A DNA stretch of 64,000 nucleotides from Cryoendolithus antarcticus (taxonomy: Eukaryota; Ascomycota; Dothideomycetes; Cladosporiales; Cladosporiaceae). This document shows, piece after piece, positions 52,017-62,802 of this stretch (positions are counted from its first letter, which is position 1; each line of letters opens with the position of its first letter). The stretch is taken from NCBI GenBank assembly GCA_002077065.1, contig NAJO01000018.1, positions 682,001-746,000 on the forward strand. The letters are read 5' to 3'. The notes beneath the pieces are model-generated. The model was not told the DNA's origin, did no database searches, and was given only the letters and a program-made list of their open reading frames with translations. A program made the position numbers and the translations under genes.

Positions 52017-52823
52017 TCATCGATCCGCGGGAGGGCACTCGATTTGTGGAGCCAGAGTTCCCATCACGATGCTATGGACCCTGCTGATCCACGGCGCCTT
52101 CTCCTCAGCCGTCCGATAGTCGCCAGGTCGCTTCCCATACTCCTTATCAGTGGTCCACATCTCGAAGCTCCTCAGATCGAGCGCTTCGAGTCCATGAACT
52201 CCCATCAACCGATGATCCCGATTAGATTCCGAATTTACGGTCCGACCAGCCGTGTCATCGTCCGTATAGTCGTTTCCGACCAGCTCAACGTAAAGATTTA
52301 GATGCCTTAGGTGTGCTAGTCTCGTGATAGTGTCTTGATTGATGACATGGCTCCAAGTGAGCTGGTGATAGATATCGCATAGCGTAATCGTACGCAATGC
52401 CTCTTGTTGCCATGGTGCCAAGCGGCTGCACAAGCGCTCCAGGATAATGCGGTCGCTACAGACCAGTTCCGCGCTCTCAAACACCAGTTTCGAAGCCTCG
52501 GCATACACCACCCTGCATGTCAGCAGAATTGATAGCGTAGCCTGGAGGGCGCGACTATTCTCCAAGGTGCGGCATTGCCGGTGGCGAACTTCAAAGGGAC
52601 TGCGCTTGCCGTTCGGGGCGAGGGAATTCGCTTTATCTGAAATTGAGGCCGTGCAGAGCGCACTGCGGAACTTGCGCAGGGTTGAGGGGTGGCTCGAGAA
52701 GACGTGACCGACATGGATCGTTTGGAAGAAGATGTGGTGCCATATTTGGAGGCGTATATCTGTAGGCAGAGCCAGGAGCCTGGAAGGTGACCCTGGGGTC
52801 GACGTGGTGTTTGCTGAGTCCAT
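52017..52823 (-). CDS. 2EXR/DUF7730-like lineage protein, tandem copy B
   Basis: 268-aa paralogue of the downstream gene. It has SRLLALPTDIRLQIWHHIFF, RHRQCRTLENSRAL, ILLTCRVVYAEASKLVFESA, LAPWQQEALRTITLCD and HLNLYVELVGNDYTDDD. Identity to copy A is moderate, so the duplication is not recent. The C-terminal parts differ most. Single exon, cytosolic or nuclear, no targeting signal. The ATG at 52823 is followed within ten residues by the conserved motif. Confidence 0.72.
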   Translation of the reverse strand: MDSANTTSTPGSPSRLLALPTDIRLQIWHHIFFQTIHVGHVFSSHPSTLRKFRSALCTASISDKANSLAPNGKRSPFEVRHRQCRTLENSRALQATLSILLTCRVVYAEASKLVFESAELVCSDRIILERLCSRLAPWQQEALRTITLCDIYHQLTWSHVINQDTITRLAHLRHLNLYVELVGNDYTDDDTAGRTVNSESNRDHRLMGVHGLEALDLRSFEMWTTDKEYGKRPGDYRTAEEKAPWISRVHSIVMGTLAPQIECPPADR

Positions 52824-53306
52824 GGTCCTCGAAAACTTGACTGGTCAACATGGTTTGTTTACATTGTGCTGGAACGTGTGGTCAAACAGTGTTCGAAGAG
52901 ACACAAACCTACCTCGACGACCTCGAGTCGCAGTCGCGGAACTCCAGCTAGCACACGGTGGCAAGGGGGAGTGATGTTCGCTGGTTCAGGGCAGGAGAAA
53001 AGCGTCCAGCACCTCTCGGTCGACAACCATGGTATCTCGACGGGCTCTCGTACAGTCAGTCACTGCTTCGAATGTGCCGATGGGTGCACAATCGTGATGT
53101 TTGCTTTGGTGGTTGAGTGAAGGATGCCTGAGGTCGAGGACAAACGCGAGTAGTTCGCGCTAGTATCGGAAGCCGGCGGTTGCTATGAGCCGGGGCATCA
53201 ACATCGAAGTTGCCCGCCAAGACAAACGACCATTTGAACATCACTTCCCCTCCTTGTCGAATACATCGCGATAGCATACTATCTCCTCCTGGACATACAG
53301 CTCACC
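52824..53306. promoter_or_regulatory. Divergent intergenic region
   Basis: About 480 bp between divergent starts (52823 minus, 53307 plus). No distinctive element is seen. Confidence 0.4.
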
Positions 53307-55398
53307 ATGGAGCCTCCAAGCGCATTCCGCTTCCCTCCGTGCGACCTCCAACAACCGCTCCTCCCACTCTCCCCCGAACGCGTCAACAGCCGCCTATCGA
53401 CAACACGAAGTCGAAGAACAGACCGCGACCCAGACCACGTCTCGGACGCCAAACCTCATCTCGTCTCCCAGTCGTGCTCTCCAGTGCGGAAAGTGAATCT
53501 CTTCGCCGACTATGCGCCTCTACATACCACTCCAACAAAGTCTTCAGCGTTTGGCCCCGCCAATCTGCCCCAATCACCCTCGCTCCCCGAGTTCACGGCC
53601 CTTCGAACAGCCCATGTACGGACTAATAGTGATGTGCAAGGACTCGTCAAGCGGTTCGAGACGTTAGATGTGAGAGATAAGGATGGCGAGGTTAGTGCGC
53701 TTAGGAAGCGCGCTGAGAGGGCGGAGATGGAACTCCAGAGGGCACAAGTTGGCAGGGAAGAGGCTGAGAGTGAGGGGAGGAAGCTGAGGCAGGAGGTGAA
53801 GGAGTTGCAAGAGAGGGATAGGCGGTGGGCGAGGAGATTGGAGAAGGTGGAGGTCAGCTAGCATACTCTATGGGATAGGGAACGATAGAGACTGACTCAA
53901 CGTGTAGGCCGACGCGAAGCAAGACAGGCTAACCGCTGTGAAGACTGCAGAGAACTTCCAGCTCGCTATGCGGAAGAAGCAATCGGAGGTACTGAAATCT
54001 GGCCAAAGGGTCCTCGATTTGCAAACGGAATTTCACAAGTGTCAGAAGAAGCTGGAGGTCAGTAAGATGGAACAAGCGCGATGTCTGGACAAGGCGCAGA
54101 GGAGCGCAGAGGAGGCGATGGATGCAAAGAATGCGCTGAGCATTAGAATCGCCGAGTATGCTAAGCTTGAGGCGCACTGCCAAACTGCGGAGCGGGAGAA
54201 CGAGGTGCTGAAGATCAAAATGGACGAGCGGCAGTTGGCCGAAGCGGCAGCAGAGGGTGCGATCGCTTTGCCCGGCGGTATGGACGAGGACGAAGATCTA
54301 CTTGCTTCGCCGCGGAAGGCTGCGTCGCCTAGGAAGCTGCTGATGCGCTCGCCTCTGTCTGACGATAAGGAGAACATGGGCATCGTCACTAAGAAGATGG
54401 TAGAGGTCAAGCAATGGCAGGATGAAGTCGGGCAGGAGAGGATGAAGAGGGAGTCTGCCGAAGACATGGTCGACTTCCTCCGCATGGAGTGCGCGTTCCA
54501 ATGCTGCGATTGCGCTCTTGCGGCTAAGGATGGCCGGACTGCAGCGATCACCATGGACGAAATTCTTGAGTCCTCGATGCAAAGAATTCGGGCAGACATG
54601 CAAAGAGCGTTCAGCGTGCCGACTTCTGGGCGCGATATCGATATGGATGCGAACATGCGACAGCATGAGAAGCGTAACGCGCCCGTAGGGCAGCATGTGG
54701 AATATGCGCCGGAAAGAGTCGAGGATCTGACCGCTCTCGAGCACACGCGATCCGCACCAGACGAGCCAGAAGACCTCAGCATGACTCTAGCCGGCGATGC
54801 TTGCGAGCCTGGCGCACCCGAGGAGACAGTAGCGAGGCACCCGACCCCTGTGAACGACACGCCACAACACCCGGATGAAGCCACGCGAGACCAGGAAGAT
54901 CGTCACGACATGCCGTCCGAAGATAGTTACGTCCCTTCACCGGATCAAACGCCCTCAACGCCAACCCAAGACGCCCGCCCCTTCTCCCTCCGCACAATCA
55001 CAACCACAACCCAAATCCCCATGCACTTCACCCCCCTCCGTAAACCCATCCACCCCGTCTACCCCGACAACGCCGAGAACATTGACCCCGACTGCGCTGT
55101 GCTGGATGCGTATACGCCTGATCGTAGTGCAACCGACACTACGACGCTGCCCTTTGACCGCGAAGCCGCGTTAGCAGCTATAGCCTACCGCCGCGGGCGC
55201 GCTAAGAGTCTTGCTAACGGGCACCTGACGCCGCGGAAACAGATGGTTGAGGGGTTGGGCGCGGGGCTGGGGGTTGAGGGCGGGAGGAGGGATGTTAGTG
55301 CGCCTGTGCTTGGACGGGGGAGAGTGGGGACTGCGAGTCCGGTGAAGGGGGGGAGTGTAGGGAGGGCCGGTGGGAGGGCCGGTGGAATCGGGATGTGA
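53307..55398 (+). CDS. Coiled-coil protein, unassigned
   Basis: 678 aa from two exons (53307-53852 and 53908-55398; 55-nt intron GTCAGC...GTAG, phase 0). N-terminus: Ser/Pro/Thr-rich and disordered. From about residue 105 to 310 a long heptad-rich coiled coil runs across the splice (FETLDVRDKDGEVSALRKRA ... KTAENFQLAMRKKQSEVLKS ... ENEVLKIKMDER). A Cys patch FLRMECAFQCCDCALAAKDG may bind metal or a partner. The tail is Pro/Thr-rich with several SP/TP sites (ASPRKAASPRK, LTPRKQM) and a KEN-like box (DDKENMG), features of cell-cycle-regulated cytoskeletal proteins. That reading is inference; I do not recognise the gene. Confidence 0.72.
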
Positions 55399-55538
55399 GG
55401 TAGACATGGAGATGGGTAAGAGGTGGTGGGACCTTAGCGTGGCGTTCGGGGATGGGGCTAGACCAGGCTAGAGTGAGATTTGTACAGAAGAACAGGTCTG
55501 CGATGCATCAGGCTCGCTGTTGTCTCATTGATAATCTC

Positions 55539-56501
55539 CTACTTCTTTCCCACCTGATCTTGCCACTTGAATTTCGGTGCAAATCCCAACTCCTTCTTCG
55601 CCTTCTCAATACTCAGCAGCGTGTCGTTCTTCCCCTTCGTCCCCTCGAACTTGACCCCAGGGAAGCTATGGTTCACCAGCTCCTCATTTGGCGTCCGCAT
55701 GCACGTGTCCTCAGCCGCAATAAGATACGGGTGATGACCCTTCTTGTCGCTTTCCAATGCTTTGGCAACCGCCTGCCCGCCGTCCCGCGCGTCAATGTAG
55801 CCCCAGCAGTTCCAGTATCTTTTCTTGGGGTCGTCTTGCCAGGACTCGAAGCTCTCGTACTCTTGAGGAAGCATCACGTTGCTAAACCGCAGCGAGATGA
55901 TTTTGAGCGTCGGGTCCCAGCGCGTGTACTGCTCTGCGATTGTCTCGCCCACGAGTTTGCTGAGACTGTAAGCCGATTCTGGATGCCGCGGCTCGTCTTC
56001 GGTTATAGGGAGGGAAGAGGGCATGTGCGGATCGAAGGGTATACCGATCAGCGTTTCGGAGGAGGCGAGCACGACGTTCGTGATGCGGAGCTTGCGGCAG
56101 GCTTCGAGGACGTTGTAGGTACTCATAGTATTCGTCCTAAACTGCCTACTAGCATTCGTCTGCCCTGGCGAGGGGATCGCAGCGAGGTGCACCACAGCGT
56201 CTATGCCGCTGTAGGCCATGTCCGTGGAGGTAAAGGTCTCGAGCACGGCGCCCATGTCTTCTAGGTCTATCTCGACGAGGCGGTAGGCGCCGTTGAGACC
56301 GGATTTGCCATCTTCGGAAATCCCTGCGGGGCGGCGTGTGTCGACTGAGATTACCTCCCAGCCTTCGTCGGCAAGGTAGCGGACTGTGGCGCGGCCGAGC
56401 TTGCCTGAGCCGCCGGTCACGATTACTCGCTTGGTGCGAGGGCCGCGTTTGGCTTCGCCGAGGGCGAGGTCTTGCGTGAAGGAGGCGGATTGGGAGGCCA
56501 T
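55539..56501 (-). CDS. NAD-dependent epimerase/dehydratase (extended SDR)
   Basis: Extended short-chain dehydrogenase, 320 aa, single exon. Rossmann motif KRVIVTGGSGKLGRATVRYL (TGGxGxxG), Asp in VISVDTRRP for NAD binding, DAVVHLAAIPSP, the Ser region VLASSETLIGIPF, and the catalytic Tyr-x3-Lys as ESAYSLSKLVGE. It also carries LRFSNVMLP and WGYIDARDGGQAVAKAL. The order and spacing fit sugar-nucleotide epimerases or uronate dehydrogenase-like proteins; the substrate is undetermined. It converges with the coiled-coil gene (140 bp between stops). Confidence 0.88.
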   Translation of the reverse strand: MASQSASFTQDLALGEAKRGPRTKRVIVTGGSGKLGRATVRYLADEGWEVISVDTRRPAGISEDGKSGLNGAYRLVEIDLEDMGAVLETFTSTDMAYSGIDAVVHLAAIPSPGQTNASRQFRTNTMSTYNVLEACRKLRITNVVLASSETLIGIPFDPHMPSSLPITEDEPRHPESAYSLSKLVGETIAEQYTRWDPTLKIISLRFSNVMLPQEYESFESWQDDPKKRYWNCWGYIDARDGGQAVAKALESDKKGHHPYLIAAEDTCMRTPNEELVNHSFPGVKFEGTKGKNDTLLSIEKAKKELGFAPKFKWQDQVGKK

Positions 56502-57145
56502 GATCGCGGATTTCTTGTGACGGAGACGGAGACGGGGAGTGGGTGAGAGGGAAGATTAAAGGCAGAGAGAGGGAGAGAGGAGTGGATTAAAGGAATGATG
56601 GGAGTCTTCTCCACTACACTATCCTGGTCAACGCGAATATGTTACCGCTCCTGATGTCATCTCAATGAGATCGGCTCCAAGAAGATGAAAATGTCCACTC
56701 GGCTGTTGATGTTGGAGGGAGTGTCATCATTGCCGCTCTGTCTTTTCTCCGTGGTGTCTCTCAGCAAAGGTTGAAGGCACTGTCATGCTAGCAGCAACAT
56801 CAGCCATCCTGTGAATTTGGCGACTGGGGATTGGTGCAAGTGTAGGTGATACCAAGAATCGTAATGAGACGTCTCTCAATGGCAGCGTATGGAATAATGC
56901 CACTTTTGTGTGGAGACACAGGAAAGCAGGCACTCAATCGAGACAACATGAACATCTGTGGCGGACCCCACCATGCTCACCGCCCCGCCCCACGAAGTTC
57001 ATTCTGCCGCGCAAACGAGACAACAGAAGTCAGAGCAATATCCTTCACACTGCCCAAACGCTGTCTAACACTCTTCTCTCATCTCCACCGTCTACATTGA
57101 ATCTCAAGTACCCAGCCAGCCATACACACAAGCCCATAGTCCACC
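56502..57145. promoter_or_regulatory. Divergent intergenic region
   Basis: About 640 bp between the epimerase start and the SRPBCC gene. G/A-rich immediately upstream of the epimerase start (gagagggagagagg). No gene is seen. Confidence 0.4.
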
Positions 57146-57711
57146 ATGTCGATTCCCACTTCCACCGCTGTCACAGAGTCCGCCGTCATCAAGGCGCCCC
57201 TCGCCCAAGTCTGGCACCACATCAAGCTGCAGGACTTCTCGAAGTTCTGGTCTGCTCTGGCGAAGTCAGAACATGTCAAGGGTGCATCTGAGGAGACTGA
57301 TATTGTCAAGTGGAGTTTCAAGGATGGGACTGAGTTGGAGGTCAAGCAGGAGGAGCATTCGGTGTGCATCATTACACTCCACCGTTGAGAGCCGAGGAAA
57401 TGGCTGACAGCGAGGCACGTGCAGACGATCAACCACTACATCACCTATAGCATCATCTCCTCGCAGCCAGCTCTGACGTTCTCGAGCGTCTTGAGCACGA
57501 TCCGCTGCTGGGCTGTTACCAGTGGTGAGGCGGAGGGGAGCACATATGTCGAGTGGACCGGGAACTTCAGCAGTGATGCGGATGCTGGTGAGTATATTGG
57601 TATGCCTCAATCTTTGATTATCGCTGACAATGAGCAGGTGTGATCCAGGACGCGAAGTACAAGCGTCGTGAGGCTCTCGCCGACCTTGCCAAGGCGGCGT
57701 CGAAGAAGTGA
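57146..57711 (+). CDS. SRPBCC (Bet v 1/START-like) small protein
   Basis: Soluble lipid- or ligand-binding-fold protein, 150 aa from three exons (57146-57361, 57425-57587, 57638-57711); introns 63 and 50 nt, phases agree. The N-terminal ESAVIKAPLAQVWHHIKLQD is the typical first beta strand and helix of polyketide-cyclase-like SRPBCC proteins. The middle holds NHYITYSIISSQPALTFSSV and the end GVIQDAKYKRREALADLAKA, the long C-terminal helix. Length and order match small fungal members of this fold. Unspliced, the first exon frame would end after 80 residues, within the first intron. Ligand unknown. Confidence 0.78.
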
Positions 57712-58240
57712 GGCGGTATGTTGAAAGGAGACTGCGTTACGAAGCATATACGTGAGAAATGAGGGCTACAATAGCCAAGCATGACATGAAGAGGAATGTG
57801 TAAGATACCCAGAAGCAATGCATGGAAAAGCAGCTGCTCTAGCAGTTCGCCACCAGCATCACCCTGCAGTGATGTTCCCTTGTCCAAGACGCTGGAACTC
57901 CATGTGCGACTATCGACCAGGCTATGCTATGAACTGCGCTGCACAGTCATCTGTACGAGCGGGGCCCTTCGCCAATAGCGAGCCACCTTGGGATGTCTGT
58001 CAACAACGGAGCGCTTGCTCTTGTAAGGACATCGTAGAAGCATGAGCATCTCCAATTCCTTGACGGAGGCGTAGGTACAGGTGAGTATGCATCAATACCA
58101 CATGCCAACCCTTCCATCGCGCGGCATCACATGCTCGCAACTCTCCTCAAGCAAACGCTCCCCTCTTTTCCTTCACCACTCCCTCACCACTCCCTCACCC
58201 TCACTGCTCCTAACCTCTCAACGCACACAACACATCCAGC
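57712..58240. other. Intergenic, no gene seen
   Basis: About 530 bp. A TC-rich leader (58140-58215) precedes the next gene. No supported ORF. Confidence 0.45.
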
Positions 58241-59299
58241 ATGCCGATCGTCACCCGCCGCACGCATTGCCAGCACCACTACCACTCCAACGGCCGCGAC
58301 TACCTCGCCTCCCTCCTCGACTGGCCTTCAGCCACCATCCTCGAAAACTTCCTCCGCTCCGACGCAGTCCGCCCGCACCTCCAACATTGGGTACGGCTCT
58401 GCTACGGGACTCCACATCGCCTTCACGAGGCTGTGGAGTGGATTAAGACGGGTCCGAAGGGTTTTACTATCATCCTGGTGATCTTGAGGAAGGCTTGTTG
58501 TTGGAGTGTTTGGGTCATGGCGTAGGCAAGGGAGAAGTGATGGGAGATGAAAAGAGATGGAGTGAAGAGGACGCGGAGACTAGGGAGTGGGTTATGATGG
58601 AGCTTTGGGCTAGGACGATTTGGAGAACTGTACAAGACTGCTCGAAAACAGGTGGGTGGATGGAAGGTAGGAGGGAAGTTGAGACTTATGGCTTCGTGAG
58701 TGAGGTGTTTTGTATCGTTTTTCACTCTTTGGCTTTCCGGGGGAAGAATAGCTGTTACTGGGGTATCATCGTTGGAAAGCAAGAAGGAGCAGGTGGAGTG
58801 GGAGAATAGAAGAGAAGTATGGGAGCAGACGTTCGGGGAGCCCTTTCCCAGTGCGGAGGATGAGGAGGTGATGGACGTTGAGAGTGAGGGTACCGGATGT
58901 GAAGTGGGGAATGGGGTTATGGCGAAGACTCTGTCGGGATTGAGCGAGGCTTCGACCGAGATGGACGAGCCAGGAACCCTGGGCACTGATGCTTTGCCCC
59001 ACGAAGCTGTATTCGATGAGCTACCTTCGCCTGTCAATCCAGCCGCAACTATCGAGGAATGGCGCGATGGCGTCGAGAGACTGACACCCGATCTGGCTGA
59101 ATTCGACGATCTGGCAGCGATATTGAACCAGCCTGACGGTGAGTCTGAGCGGGTTGAGCTAAGCGAGCCCATCACGCCAGTAAGTGTAGGGAAGGTCCGG
59201 CGGGGGATCAAGAGGCTGGATCTAGATGCTCGAGGGAGTGGACTCGCGACACCGCGGTCGCTTGTTGTAGGGGGGAGGGCGCTGCGGGCGAGGGGGTGA
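58241..59299 (+). pseudogene. Unassigned gene with one-base frame break near 58456
   Basis: No family recognised. The first part (from ATG 58241) reads RRTHCQHHYHSNGRDYLASL ... HRLHEAVEWIKTGP in one frame. From 58456 the continuation that looks like protein (EGFYYHPGDLEEGLLLECLG) is in the -1 frame, with no splice site between. Past the break the frame is good to 58695 (GRREVETYGF). A GTGAGT...GAGCAG intron (58696-58792) then leads to EWENRREVWEQTFGEPF and an acidic, Ser/Thr-rich tail ending at 59299. As it stands translation would stop at about 58525. Either one base is missing in the assembly or the gene is broken. Confidence 0.5.
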
Positions 59300-59566
59300 T
59301 AGTGTCCAATGATAACCTGCGTGTCTTTGCTCTCCCGCGAGGATAGGACGACCTTGTGCTTCTACAATGGGCGTCCGAGATTGGTTCGCAGCCAGTACGC
59401 TTTGCGCAGTGATTGTTTGGAGGACCAGGCGCAGAACACTGGCACGGTAGTCGAGATGTCTGCAGCATAGCAAAGATGGCTTAGCGACTAGGTAGGATAT
59501 AGTAGAACCTCGCCAGTCTATAGATCAAGGTACACCACTCTTCGGGTTCTATACCAAGCCTCACAC

Positions 59567-61214
59567 TCACAAATTGTACTTAAACCTCGGATCGTCATCC
59601 CCCAAATCATCCGCATCCGGCCCTTCGAGCAGATGATCCCTCTGCCCACTAGCCTTCTTCTTGTTCTGCCCCACAAGGTAAAAGTACATCGCCACCGTCA
59701 TCACACCCGTCATCAGCAAAAGCGCCAAACTGACTCCATAGCCCGTCTTGTAGCGCGGCGCCTCCTTGACGAGGAAGATATTACTCGCCACGATCCCGCC
59801 GGCGTTACCCCAGCCGATCTGCGCCGCGGAGGCGAAGGCACGCTTGTAGTGACCACCGGTATTGTTCATTAGCCAGGATACGGAGATGGGTTGGACGATG
59901 TAGCCTGCGCCCACGAGACAGAAGAGGGCGAAGTACTTCGCTCCTACTGGCAGACCTGTCTGGGCGAGGAGGATGATGTAGCCTACAGAGCCAACTGTAA
60001 CGCCTAGTAGGACGAAGCCGAAGCGGTGCTGGACTTTGTCACTGATGTAGCAGACTGAAAGGCAGATTACTGCGGCCACGGCGTAGATCGGTATGCTCAT
60101 TACTTGGGCGCGGACGGCGGTGTAGCCCATTTCGACGAGGATGGAGGGGATGAAGAAGTTGGTGGCGTAGTTTGTGTTCACTATGCCGAAGAACATGAGC
60201 GTGCTGTACAGTCCATCAGCTTTTGACATGCCAACAGCCTCGGCGTAAATACGTACCCAATCCAGATCTTCCAGTCGCTGAACACACGCTTGGTGTTCCA
60301 ACGATCCATCTTCGCACTTTCGGCACGGTCGATTGAGAGGCGAGCAAGCAGACAGGCGCGCTCCTCGTCATTCAAGAATTTGGCTTCATGTGGCCAGTCG
60401 ACTAAGAGGAATGGCATGGCCATGGCGACTACAGTCGTGACGAGACCTTCAATGATGAAGATCCATCGCCAGGCGAGCCAGCCACGTGTACCGTTTAGAC
60501 CCGAGGCGATGGCGTATGCTAACAGACCACCGAATGCGCTGCATGCATGTCAGTGACCAAGCTCCGGGGCGAACAGGTAAGCAACGGATCCACTCACCCA
60601 GCGACAATTCCGGAGGTGTACCACCAGCTGAGTCGCTTCGGCAGTTCGAACCGTTTGTAGTACATGCTAATCAGATAGATCGATCCTGGGCCAAGTCCAG
60701 CTTCGAAGATACCGAGGAGAAAGCGTACCGCGACTAGCTGAGGGTAGGTCTGCACAAAGCCCATGCACATGTTCATGATGCCTGCCGAAGTCAGTTTGTA
60801 GGTGGGTGGTGTACTACTCAAGGTGAACTCACCACAGCCAAATAGCAACGCACTAAGCCAGATGCTAGGCCGCAGCTTCTTCATAACCAAGTTGCTTGGT
60901 ATCTCCAATAGTATGAATGGGATAAAGAGGATAAGAAGTGCGACGTTGTATTTCGTTCCCCGGAGATCGATGTCTTTCGCCATGCCTTGAATCTTGGCAT
61001 TTCCTATGTTCACGCGATCGAGGAACGATAGCATGAAGAGAAGCAGGATAGGTGGAAGCACGCGAAGGTCGCATTTGCGCACAACTCTTCGTTCGAGTGC
61101 GGGATCGAAGTGGTGTTGGTGTTCGACCGGGAGCGAGGTGTCTGAGCCCAGGGACGCTGTGAACTTTGACTTCTCGTCCTCTGCCGTAAGAGGCACTGGC
61201 AAAGCTTCCGACAT
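59567..61214 (-). CDS. MFS transporter, allantoate/pantothenate permease family
   Basis: Anion:cation symporter family (Dal5/Tna1-like) permease, 494 aa from four exons (61214-60833, 60781-60598, 60538-60257, 60203-59567), every junction in phase. Cytosolic N-tail, then RKCDLRVLPPILLLFMLSFL with DRVNIGNAKIQGM, the signature around TM1. Further TM cues: FIPFILLEIPSNLVMKKLRP, GFVQTYPQLVAVRFLLGIFE, GLGPGSIYLISMYYKRFELP, WRWIFIIEGL, TNYATNFFIPSIL and HYKRAFASAAQIGWGNAGGI. Likely imports an organic anion such as a vitamin, ureide or carboxylate at the plasma membrane; the substrate cannot be told. It lies opposite the unassigned gene at 58-59 kb. Confidence 0.9.
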
Positions 61215-62802
61215 TTTCGTAATGTGCTCAACGGTGTAGGAATGAAAATACCGCCAGTGGCTATGATCCTTCCGTTCTCCGACTCCAGGTGATTGACGAA
61301 AGAAAGATCAAGGTGTGCAGCGGAAGGCTAGGATTGCGTACCTCAGAAGTATATGAAGTCGCAGATTGCCTAGCGGGTGTAACGCAAGCGGCGGCAGTTA
61401 CTAGAGCTCACCCGTAGCCCGCAGCTCCAAGCTGCCGCGCCGCAATCATCACATAGATACTGGCAGTGAGCTCGCGTATGCCACGGCACGTGAGAGCCGG
61501 CTCGCCATGTGGAAGCCAACGGTGAACCCTGTCATCGTGAGACCGGGAGCCCTCATGCCAGCTCTGCCACTGGGATGCAGAGTCGTTCCCCGCGCTGCAT
61601 ATGAGCTAATCGGCTGGGGACATTGCGATGCCCCACGCGCGTTGATTCGGTTTCATGATCCGCATGTGCCAGGCTGTCAACGGGTACTGCAGCACCATCC
61701 ACCATCGGCGAGCGAATTGACATTCGCTGCACGTCGTAGCATTGCTTTGTGCTCGAGTCTCTCGACAGGATTTCCCGAGCTCAACACGATGTATGGCTGT
61801 GCCTACGTTGGCCTGAAGATCATCGACGTGGAGATGCTTCGCTGGCATTGCTGTACCTGCAGAGGTGACGTGTGCGGCGTCTGAGCACTGGACACGATGG
61901 GCGGTCCCCAGTGCCACGAAAGGCGATGATCGCCGCATCTGCGATCGGTGAAGCATGTCAGATGTCCATCCCACTCATGTAATTGCACGCAATTAAGAGG
62001 AAGCTTGGCGAGAGGTGCGAATAAAGACTAGGCTTCGAAAAATCCCGGTCGCCCCGTCGTCCCCTGGAGTCATCCCGCTCTTGACAAGGCTCGTGCCAGC
62101 TGCCGAGCGATCTGACTTGCCAGCCCGTATCATTGCGAGTCAGCTACACTGTGCGATCGACGCTGCATATACCATCGCCAGCACTGCCAATTGGTCCGGC
62201 GACAGGCATTGCAGACGCTGCGTCATTCACTTGCCCCGATGGGAATCGCGCCGACGATAGTCTGTTCCTCCGGACTAGACTCCCGGCCTTCCACTACCGA
62301 CACTGCGGTTCTGCAGGATCACCTGCGGTCTTGGGCCTGTTGAGAGAGCACGCGCTGGGCGTGGCATTGCGATGGTACTCTCCGACCTGCGAGCACTGTG
62401 CCCACGCGAAGCGTTTGAACCTGCTTGAGCCCTGTTCTCTGCTCCCTCGTCTGTTTGAAATAAGCAAGCAAGGTCAGTGCGCTGAAGTTCTCGAACGGAG
62501 CATGTACCGTCACAGCGCTACGATCGTCGCGAACATGGCGCTATGCTCTCGCCTGACGGTGTGTACTTTGGAGTGCTGCTACTACGCCATTCGCTTTGGT
62601 GTCTGTAGGATCGTTCTGCATCGAGATAGTGCTTGAGCAACAACTACAAAAGGCCTTTCAAAGATACTCGCCTATTCTGTTTCTTGAAGCGGCACTCGAG
62701 CTTCTTGATTACGGCTGGGAGTCGCTTTCGTCTCAGTTTTGAAGGGACGCATATCACACCCTGATCTGGTGTCAACACAGTGCACGCTTCGATGCATGCA
62801 GG
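61215..62802. other. Intergenic, only weak ORFs
   Basis: About 1.6 kb between the divergent permease and receptor genes. ORFs such as 62133-62636 (plus) are Cys/His-scattered and show no domain. It should contain two promoters; I see no repeat or RNA gene. Confidence 0.4.

Noticed and set aside
62133..62636. 167-codon ORF between permease and receptor
   Set aside because: No hydrophobic pattern, domain or splice context; residues look like random translation.
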